Positions 8,222 to 17,624 of a stretch of DNA of 37,553 nt are shown here, piece by piece. Within the stretch, counting starts at the first letter, position 1. Every line of letters starts with the position of its first letter. The notes beneath the pieces were generated by a model that was given only the letters and a program-made list of their open reading frames with translations, did no database searches and was not told the DNA's origin. The position numbers and the translations under genes were made by a program. Location of the stretch: contig JAGXIF010000009.1 in assembly GCA_024635755.1 (NCBI GenBank), positions 1-37,553 of the forward strand, given 5' to 3'. Source of the DNA: Halothiobacillus sp. (lineage in GTDB: Bacteria; Pseudomonadota; Gammaproteobacteria; Halothiobacillales; Halothiobacillaceae).

Positions 8222-9922
8222 TCAGAACGGCGAGATGGCTTTATCTTCCGGCCAGCGCACACGGTAGGCGAAGGTGATTTCCCAGGGCTCGTCAGGCGCC
8301 AGCTTGCGCTCGTAGGCCCAGACCCCGGATTGCTCGTCATGCTTTTTCTGACTGGACGTGCTGGTCTCCGGCAGCGGCTCGACCACGATATCGGCGTCCA
8401 GCGCCGTAGGCATGCGCAATAACACCGTCACGGGCAACGCCTGTTCGTGGCGGCTAGTGACCATGACCTCGTGACGGCGCTCGATCTGGCTGAACTTGCC
8501 GATCAGACCATGGCCCGCACGCTGATCGGGTGCCTGCTCGTGCTCGACCGCGATGCGTGGATCGACTCCAAAGCTGAGATCAACACTCTCCGCCGGGCGA
8601 ATGGCCGGGCGCGAGGCGCCGGCCTGCTGTTGCCCATCCCGATGGATATCCCAACGACCGGCGGGCAACGGGTGCACGATGTTGGGCGCGAATCGCCCCA
8701 CCAGCACGGCATCCCGCGACTCCTGAGGTGCGATGCGCAACTCGATCTCGGCGTCCAGACGTTGCTCGAACACCGCGAGGTTCACGCCGCCCTCGCCGCT
8801 GGGAATGGCCAGCGGCTTGTTGACGGCAATTTCGGTGGCAAAGCCGGTTTCATCCTGCAGGCTGGCGGCTTCTGCGCGGCTGTCGCTCGACAGCGCCCGG
8901 CCCATGACCATGGGCTCGATCAGCCGCCGCTCCTCCGAATCGACAAAGCCGATGGTCAAGGGCACCAGGGTCGGCACGGGATAGAAACGACGCTGGTCAC
9001 TGGTCACCAGGGTTATGGGGACCACTGGCCAATCCTCGCCGGTCTGCTGGTGGACCCGTGCGGTCATGCGCCAATCCACCTGCCGGCTCTCGGTATCCAG
9101 CGCGGCGCGGTAGATAGGCTCCCAACCGGCACGGGCCACGCGGTACTCGACCCGCAGTGCCTCGGCATCCGGGTCGGCATCGCTGGCCGGGTCACGGGAG
9201 GCCATCAGCGGAATTCCCAACTGCCAGCCGGGCTGGGCCGAGCGGAGACCATCCATCTGCTCTCGAATGGCGGCTAGATCTGCCTCCACATGCGCCTGGC
9301 GCTCCAGGTGCGTCCGGCGGGCCTCTGCCAGGCGTCCGAGCAAGCGGGCGACCGGGCCCGCTTCTGCCCAGACCGCCTCAAGCGCATTGCCGTCGGCCGG
9401 CAGGGCGCCCAGCTGATCACGCGCGATCTCACGCCGCAGGGCATTGTCTTCCAGCTCGACCCGCACCTCGCGCAAGGCCACCTCGGCCTCGGCCAGGCTC
9501 GCCTCCAGGCGGCGGTACTCCCGGGTCTGCGTCAATACCTCGCGCTCGAGGCGCACGCCCAACTCCGGGTCAACGCGGTTGCCGCCCACACGTACCGACG
9601 AGGCATCCAGGTCCGCCGGCAGGCCCAGCAACCAGAGGTGCCTCTTGCCAGCGCCTCCCAAGGCCAGGCGCACGCCGGCCGGCTCGGCCTTCTCATCGGC
9701 GAGCAACGCATCAAAGTCACCGACGGACAGTTGACGGGTGACCCAGGCACCCGACGGGGCGATGGTCACCGCATCGATGCCCATCGCATGCTCGCCCGGG
9801 GCCGGGGATGCGGCTTGGTCGTCGCTTGCCGCCGTTGCCGCCGGCAGTGACAGCAATACCGCCAACGAGCACAGGCCCGCAATCACCACCCGTCGCGCTA
9901 TGTGAACCGTCGAGTCAGCCAT
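8222..9922 (-). CDS. Secreted DUF4139 / mucoidy-inhibitor-like protein
   Basis: 566 aa. A signal peptide is clear (RRVVIAGLCSLAVLLSLPAA, cleavage near TAA-S). The layout fits the DUF4140/DUF4139 family: an N-terminal strand-rich part (AVTIAPSGAWVTRQL, LALGGAGKRHLWLLGLPADL), a helical Glu/Arg-rich coiled-coil middle (about residues 120-230), then the DUF4139 beta domain starting LRVEYRVARAGWEPIYRAALD and ending WEITFAYRVRWPEDK. Function is unknown; it is presumably periplasmic or surface-linked. The start at 9922 lies inside the end of the DAHP synthase gene (8-bp overlap), an ATG at 9937 is also possible, so the pair is translationally coupled although no metabolic link is obvious. Confidence 0.85.
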   Translation of the reverse strand: MADSTVHIARRVVIAGLCSLAVLLSLPAATAASDDQAASPAPGEHAMGIDAVTIAPSGAWVTRQLSVGDFDALLADEKAEPAGVRLALGGAGKRHLWLLGLPADLDASSVRVGGNRVDPELGVRLEREVLTQTREYRRLEASLAEAEVALREVRVELEDNALRREIARDQLGALPADGNALEAVWAEAGPVARLLGRLAEARRTHLERQAHVEADLAAIREQMDGLRSAQPGWQLGIPLMASRDPASDADPDAEALRVEYRVARAGWEPIYRAALDTESRQVDWRMTARVHQQTGEDWPVVPITLVTSDQRRFYPVPTLVPLTIGFVDSEERRLIEPMVMGRALSSDSRAEAASLQDETGFATEIAVNKPLAIPSGEGGVNLAVFEQRLDAEIELRIAPQESRDAVLVGRFAPNIVHPLPAGRWDIHRDGQQQAGASRPAIRPAESVDLSFGVDPRIAVEHEQAPDQRAGHGLIGKFSQIERRHEVMVTSRHEQALPVTVLLRMPTALDADIVVEPLPETSTSSQKKHDEQSGVWAYERKLAPDEPWEITFAYRVRWPEDKAISPF

Positions 9923-11003
9923 GATCGGGCAGCTCATCCAGCACCCCGCCGCCGGCGCGACGAATGCGCACGGCCTCGGCCAGACGGTGGATCACGGCGC
10001 TACTGTCGTCCCAACCGATGCAGGCGTCGGTGATGCTTTGCCCGTAGTGCAGCGGCTTGCCGGGGGCGACATCCTGGCGACCGGCGACCAGGTGGCTTTC
10101 CACCATGGCGCCGACGATTCCCGCATTGCCACCGGCGATCTGCCCGGCCACATCCTCGGCCACCTGGATCTGCCGGGCGTGCTGCTTCTGGCTATTGGCA
10201 TGCGAGAAGTCGATCATCAGCCGCTCAGGCATCTCGGTCTGGCGCAACTGCTCGAGGGCCTCGCTGACACTGGCGGCGTCGTAGTTGGTGCTGCGCCCGC
10301 CGCGCAAGATGATGTGGCAATCCGGGTTGCCCTTGGTGGCGAAGATCGCCGAGTGTCCAGCCTTGGTCACCGAGAGGAAGTGATGCGGCCGACCCGAGGC
10401 GCGGATGGCGTCAATGGCCACGCGCAGCCCCCCGTCGGTGCCGTTCTTGAAGCCCACCGAGCAGGAAAGCCCCGAGGCCAGCTCACGATGCACCTGCGAT
10501 TCGGTGGTCCGCGCGCCGATGGCGCCCCAGGAGATCGAGTCCGAAATGTACTGTGGGCTGATCAGGTCGAGGTACTCGGTCGCCGTCGGCACGCCCATGT
10601 CGGCCAGATCGACCAGCAGGTGCCGGGCCACGCCCAGCCCCTTGTTGATATTGAAGCTGCCGTCGAGGTCCGGGTCGTTGATCAGCCCCTTCCAACCCAC
10701 GGTGGTGCGCGGTTTCTCGAAGTAGACCCGCATCACCAGGAAAACGTCTTCCTTGACCTCCTCGGCCAGTTCCCGCAAGCGCTGGGCGTATTCGCGGGCC
10801 GCATCGACGTCGTGGATGGAGCACGGCCCCATCACCACCATCAGGCGGTCATCGCGGCGCGTGAGGATGTCCTGGATCGTCTGACGCGCCGAGGCCACCG
10901 TTGCCGCGCCCTTTTCGGAGAGCACGTATTCGGCACGAAAGACCTCCGGCGGGGTCAGTTGGTGGATCTCCTCGATGCGCAGGTCGTCGGTCTGTACGGT
11001 CAT
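9915..11003 (-). CDS. 3-deoxy-7-phosphoheptulonate (DAHP) synthase, class I
   Basis: 362 aa, the AroF/AroG/AroH type. It joins phosphoenolpyruvate and erythrose 4-phosphate in the first step of aromatic amino acid synthesis. Motifs: VVMGPCSIHD (metal-ligand Cys), RVYFEKPRTTVGWKGLINDP, GARTTESQVHRELASGLS, GFKNGTDGG, ILRGGRSTNYD, DFSHANSQK and GIVGAMVESHLV. The ATG at 11003 is used; the frame can be extended three codons to a TTG. Feedback type (Phe, Tyr or Trp) cannot be assigned with confidence. A 7-bp hairpin lies in the leader just upstream. Confidence 0.95.
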   Translation of the reverse strand: MTVQTDDLRIEEIHQLTPPEVFRAEYVLSEKGAATVASARQTIQDILTRRDDRLMVVMGPCSIHDVDAAREYAQRLRELAEEVKEDVFLVMRVYFEKPRTTVGWKGLINDPDLDGSFNINKGLGVARHLLVDLADMGVPTATEYLDLISPQYISDSISWGAIGARTTESQVHRELASGLSCSVGFKNGTDGGLRVAIDAIRASGRPHHFLSVTKAGHSAIFATKGNPDCHIILRGGRSTNYDAASVSEALEQLRQTEMPERLMIDFSHANSQKQHARQIQVAEDVAGQIAGGNAGIVGAMVESHLVAGRQDVAPGKPLHYGQSITDACIGWDDSSAVIHRLAEAVRIRRAGGGVLDELPDHG

Positions 11004-11036
11004 TTTGGTCAATTGTCCGGTTGCGGGTCACCAAAT

Positions 11037-11053
11037 GCCCCGTGCGACGGGGC
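11037..11053 (-). promoter_or_regulatory. Leader hairpin upstream of DAHP synthase
   Basis: The perfect stem GCCCCGT/ACGGGGC with a 3-nt loop lies about 34 nt before the start codon on the minus strand. A purely structural 5' leader element is plausible. I saw no aromatic-rich leader peptide, so classical attenuation is not supported. Confidence 0.35.
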
Positions 11054-11153
11054 GTCAAAGTAGTCCCATGGTAAAGGCCAAGTGCGTTTTGCGCCATGGG
11101 CGCCGCACCCAGCGCCATGCCGCGATGCGAAGCGCCTGAGGCGGTGATGATCG

Positions 11154-11984
11154 TCACTCGAGCTGGCGCAGATCCCGGACCGGAAATCGAGCACGCAGGT
11201 CGGCCAGGCGGCCGTAATCGAGGCGGGCCGTGGCCACGGTGTCCGGACTGTCGCCACAGTCGACCAGCACCTCGCCCCAGGGGTCGACGATCAGGCTGTG
11301 GCCGTAGGTTTCCCGGCCGTCGGCATGCTTGCCGACCTGCGCGGGCGCCACGACCCAGGCCGAATTCTCGATCGCCCGGGCACGCGCCAACACATGCCAA
11401 TGCGCCTGGCCAGTGGCCCGGGTGAACGCCGAGGGCAGACAGAACCAGTCGGCGCCACGCTCGACCAGGTTGCGAAACAGTTCGGGAAAGCGCAGGTCGA
11501 AGCAGGTCGCCATGCCCAACCGACCCACCGGGGTATCGACGACCACCGGCGTCTCGCCGGCACGGAAGGTGGCCGACTCGCGGTAGCTCGCCCCGTCGTC
11601 GAGCACCACGTCGAACAGGTGAATCTTGTCGTAATGCGCCACGATGGCGCCATCGGCATCGATGACCAGGCTGCGCGCGGCGACACGTCCCGGCTCGTCG
11701 ACTGCAAACGGCAGGGTGCCGGCCACCAGCCACAGACGGAAACGCGCCGCCAGGGCACACAAATCCGCGACCGCGCCGGGCGTGTCACGGGTCGACATCT
11801 CAACAAACTCACGCGGGTCGGCGGGCATGGCGAGCAGGTTCTCGGGCAACGCCACCATCGTCGCACCCTCGACGGCAGCGGCACGCAACAAGCGCTCGAC
11901 CACGGGCCGGTTGTCCGACCACCTCGCCCGGCCATTGATCTGCACGACGGCCACCTTGGCCGGCGCCTCTTCCCGATGCTGCAT
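11154..11984 (-). CDS. Carbon-nitrogen hydrolase (Nit1/Nit2-like amidase)
   Basis: 276 aa. Nitrilase-superfamily amidase with the Glu-Lys-Cys triad visible: E48 in ALPENLLA, K120 in AHYDKIHLFD, and C161 in MATCFDLRFPELFR. RARAIENSAWVVAPAQ and YGHSLIVDPWGEVL complete the pattern. This subgroup hydrolyses deaminated glutathione or omega-amides as metabolite repair; the exact substrate is inferred. ATG 11984 is preferred because AGGGAG lies about 9 nt before it; the ATG at 12005 has no such site. It lies 112 bp downstream of yhdP, an arrangement common in gammaproteobacteria. Confidence 0.92.
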   Translation of the reverse strand: MQHREEAPAKVAVVQINGRARWSDNRPVVERLLRAAAVEGATMVALPENLLAMPADPREFVEMSTRDTPGAVADLCALAARFRLWLVAGTLPFAVDEPGRVAARSLVIDADGAIVAHYDKIHLFDVVLDDGASYRESATFRAGETPVVVDTPVGRLGMATCFDLRFPELFRNLVERGADWFCLPSAFTRATGQAHWHVLARARAIENSAWVVAPAQVGKHADGRETYGHSLIVDPWGEVLVDCGDSPDTVATARLDYGRLADLRARFPVRDLRQLE

Positions 11985-12096
11985 GGGTGTCGCTCCCTGA
12001 TTCATGGTGCCGGTTTCATGACGACCCGTTGTCAACGGCGCGGGTTGGTTACCGCTCTCCCTAGTCAACCCAGCCTGCTTTTCACAAGCTCCGTTT

Positions 12097-15000
12097 TTAG
12101 GGCGGGGTAGTTGACTGCGTCTGGGGCGGGGCACCCACCATGGGCTGATCAAAACTACCCCCGATGTAATAGACCACGTCCGGCCCGGGGGCCTGGTCCA
12201 ACTGCTTGAAGGTTTGCTGCAAGGCCAGGATCGCCCCGCCCACCAGCGGGCCGCCGGCAACCGTGCCAATCAGCGGCAACAGCATACCGAAGTCGGCATA
12301 GACCCGCGCAGTCAGGTCGAGTCGGCGGTCGACCAAGTCCACATCGCCATCGATCAAGGCGGTCAACGAGGGGTTGATCAGCTCGATCGAGTTGATCGAC
12401 AGCATGCCGCGATCCAGCCGCAAGTCGCCCGCCAAGGTCTCGAAGTACAGCCCGTCGCGAGTGACATCGCGGAAATCCAGGCGCAATCGATCCGTCAGGG
12501 CCCCGAGGCTCATCAGGCCGGCCAACCGGCCGGCGCCGGGATCGATCCGGCTCAACTGTCCGTCCGTGAGCAGGAAGCGACCGTTCCCCGCCGCCCTCGC
12601 CACGCTGAAGCTCGCGGGGCTGCCGGGCCAGGTCAGCGTCAACATGCCCTCCTTGACCTGGCCATTTTCGAGGGGCGAATCGCCGGTGATCGAGGTGATC
12701 GCCGCTCCCACGTCCCGACCGTGGACGCCCAGGGACAGGCGGGTTTGCTGGCCGTCCGGGGCCGAGCCGACCCCGTTCTCCACCCGGCCGCTGCCGGTGA
12801 CCGAGAGATCCGGAGTCGGCAACCAGTCGACCCGGTCGATCAGGTAGGCATCGCCCTCCCAGTGTGCGCCGATCCGCAGCCGCCCCATGGCCGCCTCCCC
12901 GAGGGTGAAAGCAGCGATATCGGCATCGAACGTGGGCAGGGACTCGATCTCCCAGGCGGTCGGGGGCGCCGGCTCCTTGCTCGACCCATTATCGGCGTCA
13001 CTGCGGTGGAGTCGCAGACGTTCGACGTCGGCAGTCAGCCGCCCGCTGCCGGCGGCCTCGCCGACAAAGCTCACCCGGCCACGATTCTGCTCTCCCAGGA
13101 GATCGAGTCCCCAGCCATCGTCCCGGCTGGACCAGTCCAGCCCCACCTTCTCCATGGACCAGTCACCGAGACCGAGGCTGCCAATGTGTGCATCGACCCG
13201 CAGGCCGATGTCTCCCATGCCCCCGCCGTCAGCCTGCCCCGCCAACTCACCGACCAGCGCAACCCAGGGCGCGAGCTGCAATTCCTCCAGGGCGATACCC
13301 ACCCGGTGAGGTTGGTCCGCTGCATCCAGTGCACCGCGATTGCTCACCCGGCTGCCCGTGATTTCCCCGGCGGCGTTGAACGACAGATCCGCCTGCCAGT
13401 CCTGCCGCGCCGCCAAGCGGGCCGATAGGCTGTTCATCCCGCCCCCGGTGGTCGTCAGATCCACCCGCAGCGGCCAGGCCAGGGCTGCAGGCTTGGCAAA
13501 GGGGGCGGGCAGCCGGCTTTCCCAGCCGGAGAGATCACTGTCCACGCGCACCGCCACAGAGTCGGAGCCATGCGGCACATCCACCCGCACCGTCATGCCG
13601 GTCTCGCCGGACAGCCGATCGAGCAATGCGTCGACCCAGGGCGCCTCGCTCTGCATGACCTCTCCCAGCCCGGCAGGGGTCAGGTGGGTCTCGGCGGTAA
13701 CCCGCGTGGCAGCGATACCTTCTCGCGGCGCCACCCGGGCGGTGAACGGTTGATCGAGAAAGCGACCGCGCAGGCTGTTAGCGGAAAAGCGGGGGCCCTC
13801 GAATCCGAGCCGCCCTTGCAGGCGGTCGAGCCGGAAACGGTCGCCGAGAATACCCAATTGGTTGCCATCGAAGGTGTACGCCCCGGTCACGCGGGGCGCG
13901 CCAGCGCCCTCTCTCAGCCCCAGCAGGACATCGAGTTCGAAACGTCCCTCACCGCTTGCCGAGATGCCAGCCAGGGCATCGGCCTCCATCAGAGGGGTAC
14001 GTCCCAGCCCGCTCAGGAGATCGTCCAATGGCACCCGACGGTCGAGCGCGAGCTGCAACTTGGGCTGTTCCATATCGAAGATGCTGACGCGCGCACCTCC
14101 GACGGTCAGCCCATCGACCCGGCCCGACTCGAGGTCGACATGATACTGCTGGTTGACGAAGGCCATGTGGCCACTGGCCTCGGTCAGCGGCGGCCAGTCC
14201 GGCCGATACGGCAAGGTGAAGTCGTTGAAGTCGAAGACCACGGAGAAATGACCTCCTCCCTGATCGAATGGGGCGCGAGCCGGATCGCCGTGAAAGATGA
14301 AACGGCCGTTGGTCACCTCGCCCTGGGCCCCGGGACCTTCCAGCGCCCCATCCAGCCATTGCAGTGTCCGCCCACCCATGAGGTGACGGGGCAGGTAACC
14401 CGGCACGGTCCGGCTATCCGCCAGGGAAAAACCGGCGTCGATGCCCAGGTAACCCGGCTCGGCCGGCCCGCCCGCACGGTAGAAGAAACGCCCTCCCAAG
14501 CGCAGGCCCTGCGAATTCACGGCGAGGCTGGGGCTGTACAACCCGAACCCGTTCCGGTCGAACCAGTAGAGATTTCCCTGGATGTGGTCGATGGCAACCG
14601 GTTCGCGGAACATGCCCGGCACCGCCAGGATCAGGTCATATTGGTCAATCTGGGCGAGCCAGCCGGCCGGCTGGCGGTAGAGCGTCAGGTCGGCACCGCC
14701 CTCCCCCGAACGCGTGCCGACCACCGGGCGCAAGGGCACGCCGCTGGTGTTGCCGAAGTTCTCGAGTTGCAGGAAGCCCTGGGTCAGGCGGCCGCCGTCG
14801 AATGCCAGTCGCACGTCGCGCGCCTGGCCGCGCGGGACGTTCTGGTCCAGCAGCCGCAGAAAGTCTCGCGGCAGGGGGGCGGCCGCCAGCCAAACCGCCA
14901 ACTGGTCGATGTCGGCGTGATTGGTGGCAAAACGGGTCTGGTCGCCCTGGGCAATGAGTCGCACGAACTCGGTCGGCAGACGCGGACCATCGGTGGGGTG

Positions 15001-16050
15001 CACCTCGATGTCCTGGGCATCCAGGCGCCAGCCCTGCTCGTTGCGCTGCCAGGCCAGATTGGCGGAAACCTGAGCCAAGGTGGCCTGCTGGGCGGCGGAT
15101 CCCAGAAGATTCTCTCGCGTCACTGCGAGCGCGCGCACATCGGCCGCGATGGTCACGGCATCGAGATGGCCGGCCTGCCAGTCGAGCCACAGGCGCCCGT
15201 CGAGGTCACCGCTGTCGATCCGCGGCATGCCCACTTCGCAGCTTTCGGGGTCGCTGTCGCCGGGACAACCGCCGAGGGTCCGTTGGGTGCTGGGCCCACC
15301 GTAGCGATCCAGACGCCGCTGCACGGCGGCGAGTTTCCAGCCATCCACGCGCAGAAACAGGGTGTTGCCGGCTTGCGCGCCGAACGCGCCCTCGCCGGAA
15401 AACTGCATCGGCTCGTCGCTGATGCCGGTCATCAGCGCGGTGCCCGACGCGCGCCAGCGATCACGGTCTAGCTGCGCGGCCACGCTGAATTCCAGGCGAT
15501 CACGGCTGCCGTCGGGCGCGCGGAACTCGACCACCGCGTCACGGATGCTCACATGCCCCAGGCGGACGAGTTGCTCTTCCAGATCCGCCCAGGAGATCGA
15601 TTGCCCCGACGCCCCCAAGCGTGGCTCGAAGGCCAGGTCGGCGATCGACCAACCGGTTTTAGCGCCACGAATCAACGTAAAGCGCGGCGCATCCAGTGTG
15701 ATCTTGTCCGCCACCAGCCGGCGCTCGGTGAGGCTGCGCCACACGGACAGCCCCAGGCTGAGGGACGCCATGCGCGGGCCAGAGGCGATGCGCACGTCTT
15801 CCAGGACCAACTGGGGCTGATAACCTTGCCAACGCAGGTCGACGCTGCCGAATCGCACCGGCGTGTCCAGGTACTCGCTGATGACCGCCTCGAGATCCGG
15901 CTGGTAGCGTTCGGCCCAGGGAAGCATGGCGCGCGAGAGCGCACTCAGGGCCGCCACCAGCACGAGCACACCCGCCACGACCATCAGCAGGCGACGAAAT
16001 ACCTTCCGAAGCCGACGTTCCCGTTTCTGGCTGCTCACGCTTTCCTGCAC
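12097..16050 (-). CDS. yhdP: YhdP family AsmA-like protein
   Basis: About 1317 aa. YhdP proteins are anchored in the inner membrane and bridge the periplasm as a long beta-groove that moves phospholipids to the outer membrane, with TamB and YdbH. Seen here: a short basic N-terminus (QKRERRLRKVFRR), one membrane helix LLMVVAGVLVLVAALSAL, then AERYQPDLEAVISEYLDTPV and YQPQLVLEDVRIA, a long strand-rich body, and an AsmA-like C-terminus (TDGQLSRIDPGAGRLAGLMS, then LALQQTFKQLDQ). The start is uncertain: GTG 16050 has GGAG five nt upstream; GTG 16122 is the upstream limit, 18 bp after rng. No frameshift seen. Confidence 0.92.
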   Translation of the reverse strand: MQESVSSQKRERRLRKVFRRLLMVVAGVLVLVAALSALSRAMLPWAERYQPDLEAVISEYLDTPVRFGSVDLRWQGYQPQLVLEDVRIASGPRMASLSLGLSVWRSLTERRLVADKITLDAPRFTLIRGAKTGWSIADLAFEPRLGASGQSISWADLEEQLVRLGHVSIRDAVVEFRAPDGSRDRLEFSVAAQLDRDRWRASGTALMTGISDEPMQFSGEGAFGAQAGNTLFLRVDGWKLAAVQRRLDRYGGPSTQRTLGGCPGDSDPESCEVGMPRIDSGDLDGRLWLDWQAGHLDAVTIAADVRALAVTRENLLGSAAQQATLAQVSANLAWQRNEQGWRLDAQDIEVHPTDGPRLPTEFVRLIAQGDQTRFATNHADIDQLAVWLAAAPLPRDFLRLLDQNVPRGQARDVRLAFDGGRLTQGFLQLENFGNTSGVPLRPVVGTRSGEGGADLTLYRQPAGWLAQIDQYDLILAVPGMFREPVAIDHIQGNLYWFDRNGFGLYSPSLAVNSQGLRLGGRFFYRAGGPAEPGYLGIDAGFSLADSRTVPGYLPRHLMGGRTLQWLDGALEGPGAQGEVTNGRFIFHGDPARAPFDQGGGHFSVVFDFNDFTLPYRPDWPPLTEASGHMAFVNQQYHVDLESGRVDGLTVGGARVSIFDMEQPKLQLALDRRVPLDDLLSGLGRTPLMEADALAGISASGEGRFELDVLLGLREGAGAPRVTGAYTFDGNQLGILGDRFRLDRLQGRLGFEGPRFSANSLRGRFLDQPFTARVAPREGIAATRVTAETHLTPAGLGEVMQSEAPWVDALLDRLSGETGMTVRVDVPHGSDSVAVRVDSDLSGWESRLPAPFAKPAALAWPLRVDLTTTGGGMNSLSARLAARQDWQADLSFNAAGEITGSRVSNRGALDAADQPHRVGIALEELQLAPWVALVGELAGQADGGGMGDIGLRVDAHIGSLGLGDWSMEKVGLDWSSRDDGWGLDLLGEQNRGRVSFVGEAAGSGRLTADVERLRLHRSDADNGSSKEPAPPTAWEIESLPTFDADIAAFTLGEAAMGRLRIGAHWEGDAYLIDRVDWLPTPDLSVTGSGRVENGVGSAPDGQQTRLSLGVHGRDVGAAITSITGDSPLENGQVKEGMLTLTWPGSPASFSVARAAGNGRFLLTDGQLSRIDPGAGRLAGLMSLGALTDRLRLDFRDVTRDGLYFETLAGDLRLDRGMLSINSIELINPSLTALIDGDVDLVDRRLDLTARVYADFGMLLPLIGTVAGGPLVGGAILALQQTFKQLDQAPGPDVVYYIGGSFDQPMVGAPPQTQSTTPP

Positions 16051-16139
16051 CGGCACTCCGCACTGCAAACCCGGATGGGTACCAAACTGGGCGACTCGGG
16101 GCCGTCCGCTCCGCAGACCCACCCCCTTCCTCGGCTGGA

Positions 16140-17624
16140 CTACATCAGGACGATATCGTACTGCTCAGGAAGGTAATGCAGGTCTATCTGCAGTTTAAGC
16201 GGTACACGGGTGAATTCCTGCAATTCGGCCAGCGAGGTCGAATCTTCCTCGCGCAGGCGGTCGATCACCGAGGCGCTGGCAATCACGAGCATGCTCTTGG
16301 GCTGGTACTGGCGGGCGTCACGGGTCACTTCGCGGAATATCTCGTAACAGACCGTCTCGGGTGTCTTGACCGAGCCGCGCCCGTCGCAGACCGGGCAGGT
16401 GTTGCAGAGCACATGTTCCAGCGACTCGCGAGTGCGCTTGCGGGTCATTTCCACCAGGCCGAGCGTGGACACGTCGCACACCTTGGTGCGGGCATGATCG
16501 CGTTCGAGCGCCCGGTTGAGCGCCTGGTGCACCTGCACGCGGTGTTCGGGCTCGACCATGTCGATGAAGTCGATGATGATGATCCCGCCGAGGTTGCGCA
16601 GCCGCAATTGCCGGGCGATGGACGCGGCCGCCTCGAGGTTGGTCTTGAAGATGGTCTCCTCGAGCGTCTTGTGACCGACGAAGGCGCCGGTGTTGACGTC
16701 GATGGTGGTCATCGCCTCGGTCTGGTCGATGACGATGTACCCACCCGACTTCAACGCGACGCGTTTTTCCAGCGCCCGCTGGATCTCTTCCTCAATGTTA
16801 TGCAGCTCGAAGATAGGGCGCTCGCCGGGGTAGTGCTCGATCATCGGCAGGATATCGGGAACCATCTCCTCGGCGAATGACACCGCCCGGTGATAGGTCT
16901 CGCGCGAATCGATGCGGATCTTCTCGACGAACTCCCCGAGAGTGTCGCGCAGCGTGCGCAGGGCCAACGGCAGATCCTCGTAGACCAGCCCGGGGTCGGT
17001 CATCGACTTGCGCCGCTCGATCAGGCTGGACCACAGGCGACGCAGGAAACGGTAATCATCCCGCAGTTGCTCGGGTTCGACCCCTTCGGCGGCGGTGCGC
17101 AGGATCAGGCCGCCCACGCCCTCAAGCGTGCCCTCCTCTTCCAGGATCAGCTCACCCAGAGAGGTTTTGAGTCGTTCGCGCTCGTTCTTGTCCTCGATTC
17201 GGCTGGACACGCCGATATTGCGGCCGTTGGGTACGTAGACCAGGTAGCGCGAGGGGATGGTGATCTCCGTGGTCAGTCGCGCCCCCTTGGTGCCGATGGG
17301 ATCCTTGATCACCTGGACCAACAGGTTCTGTCCCGGGCGCAGCAACATCTCGATCGACGGCGAGGCCGTCTCCAGCTCGGGGTCCGAGTCATCGACCTTG
17401 AGTTCGACATCGGACACGTGCAGAAAGGCGGCGCGCTCCTCGCCGATATCGATGAAGGCGGCCTCCATCCCCGGCAGCACGCGGGTGACGCGACCGCGGT
17501 AGATATTGCCCACCATGCCGCGCGAGCGCGAGCGCTCGATGTTGATCTCCTGCAGGACACCGTTCTCGACCATCGCGATTCGGGTTTCCTGCGGGGTCAC
17601 ATTGATCAGGACTTCTTCACTCAT
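16140..17624 (-). CDS. rng: Ribonuclease G
   Basis: 494 aa, the RNase G length (RNase E would have a long C-terminal tail, absent here). Endoribonuclease for 16S rRNA 5' maturation and mRNA decay. Motifs: an S1 domain (GNIYRGRVTRVLPGMEAAFI, then FLHVSDVELK), the DNase I-like catalytic region with IDVNTGAFVG and GGIIIIDFIDM, and the zinc-link CNTCPVCDGRG that joins dimers. The start at 17624 overlaps the end of maf by 8 bp. The frame can be read further upstream, but that part lies inside maf. Confidence 0.96.
   Translation of the reverse strand: MSEEVLINVTPQETRIAMVENGVLQEINIERSRSRGMVGNIYRGRVTRVLPGMEAAFIDIGEERAAFLHVSDVELKVDDSDPELETASPSIEMLLRPGQNLLVQVIKDPIGTKGARLTTEITIPSRYLVYVPNGRNIGVSSRIEDKNERERLKTSLGELILEEEGTLEGVGGLILRTAAEGVEPEQLRDDYRFLRRLWSSLIERRKSMTDPGLVYEDLPLALRTLRDTLGEFVEKIRIDSRETYHRAVSFAEEMVPDILPMIEHYPGERPIFELHNIEEEIQRALEKRVALKSGGYIVIDQTEAMTTIDVNTGAFVGHKTLEETIFKTNLEAAASIARQLRLRNLGGIIIIDFIDMVEPEHRVQVHQALNRALERDHARTKVCDVSTLGLVEMTRKRTRESLEHVLCNTCPVCDGRGSVKTPETVCYEIFREVTRDARQYQPKSMLVIASASVIDRLREEDSTSLAELQEFTRVPLKLQIDLHYLPEQYDIVLM

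Noticed and set aside
11013-11153. Possible attenuator leader peptide for DAHP synthase
   Set aside because: The short frames upstream have no run of Phe, Tyr or Trp codons and there is no alternative pair of stems; only a single hairpin is seen.
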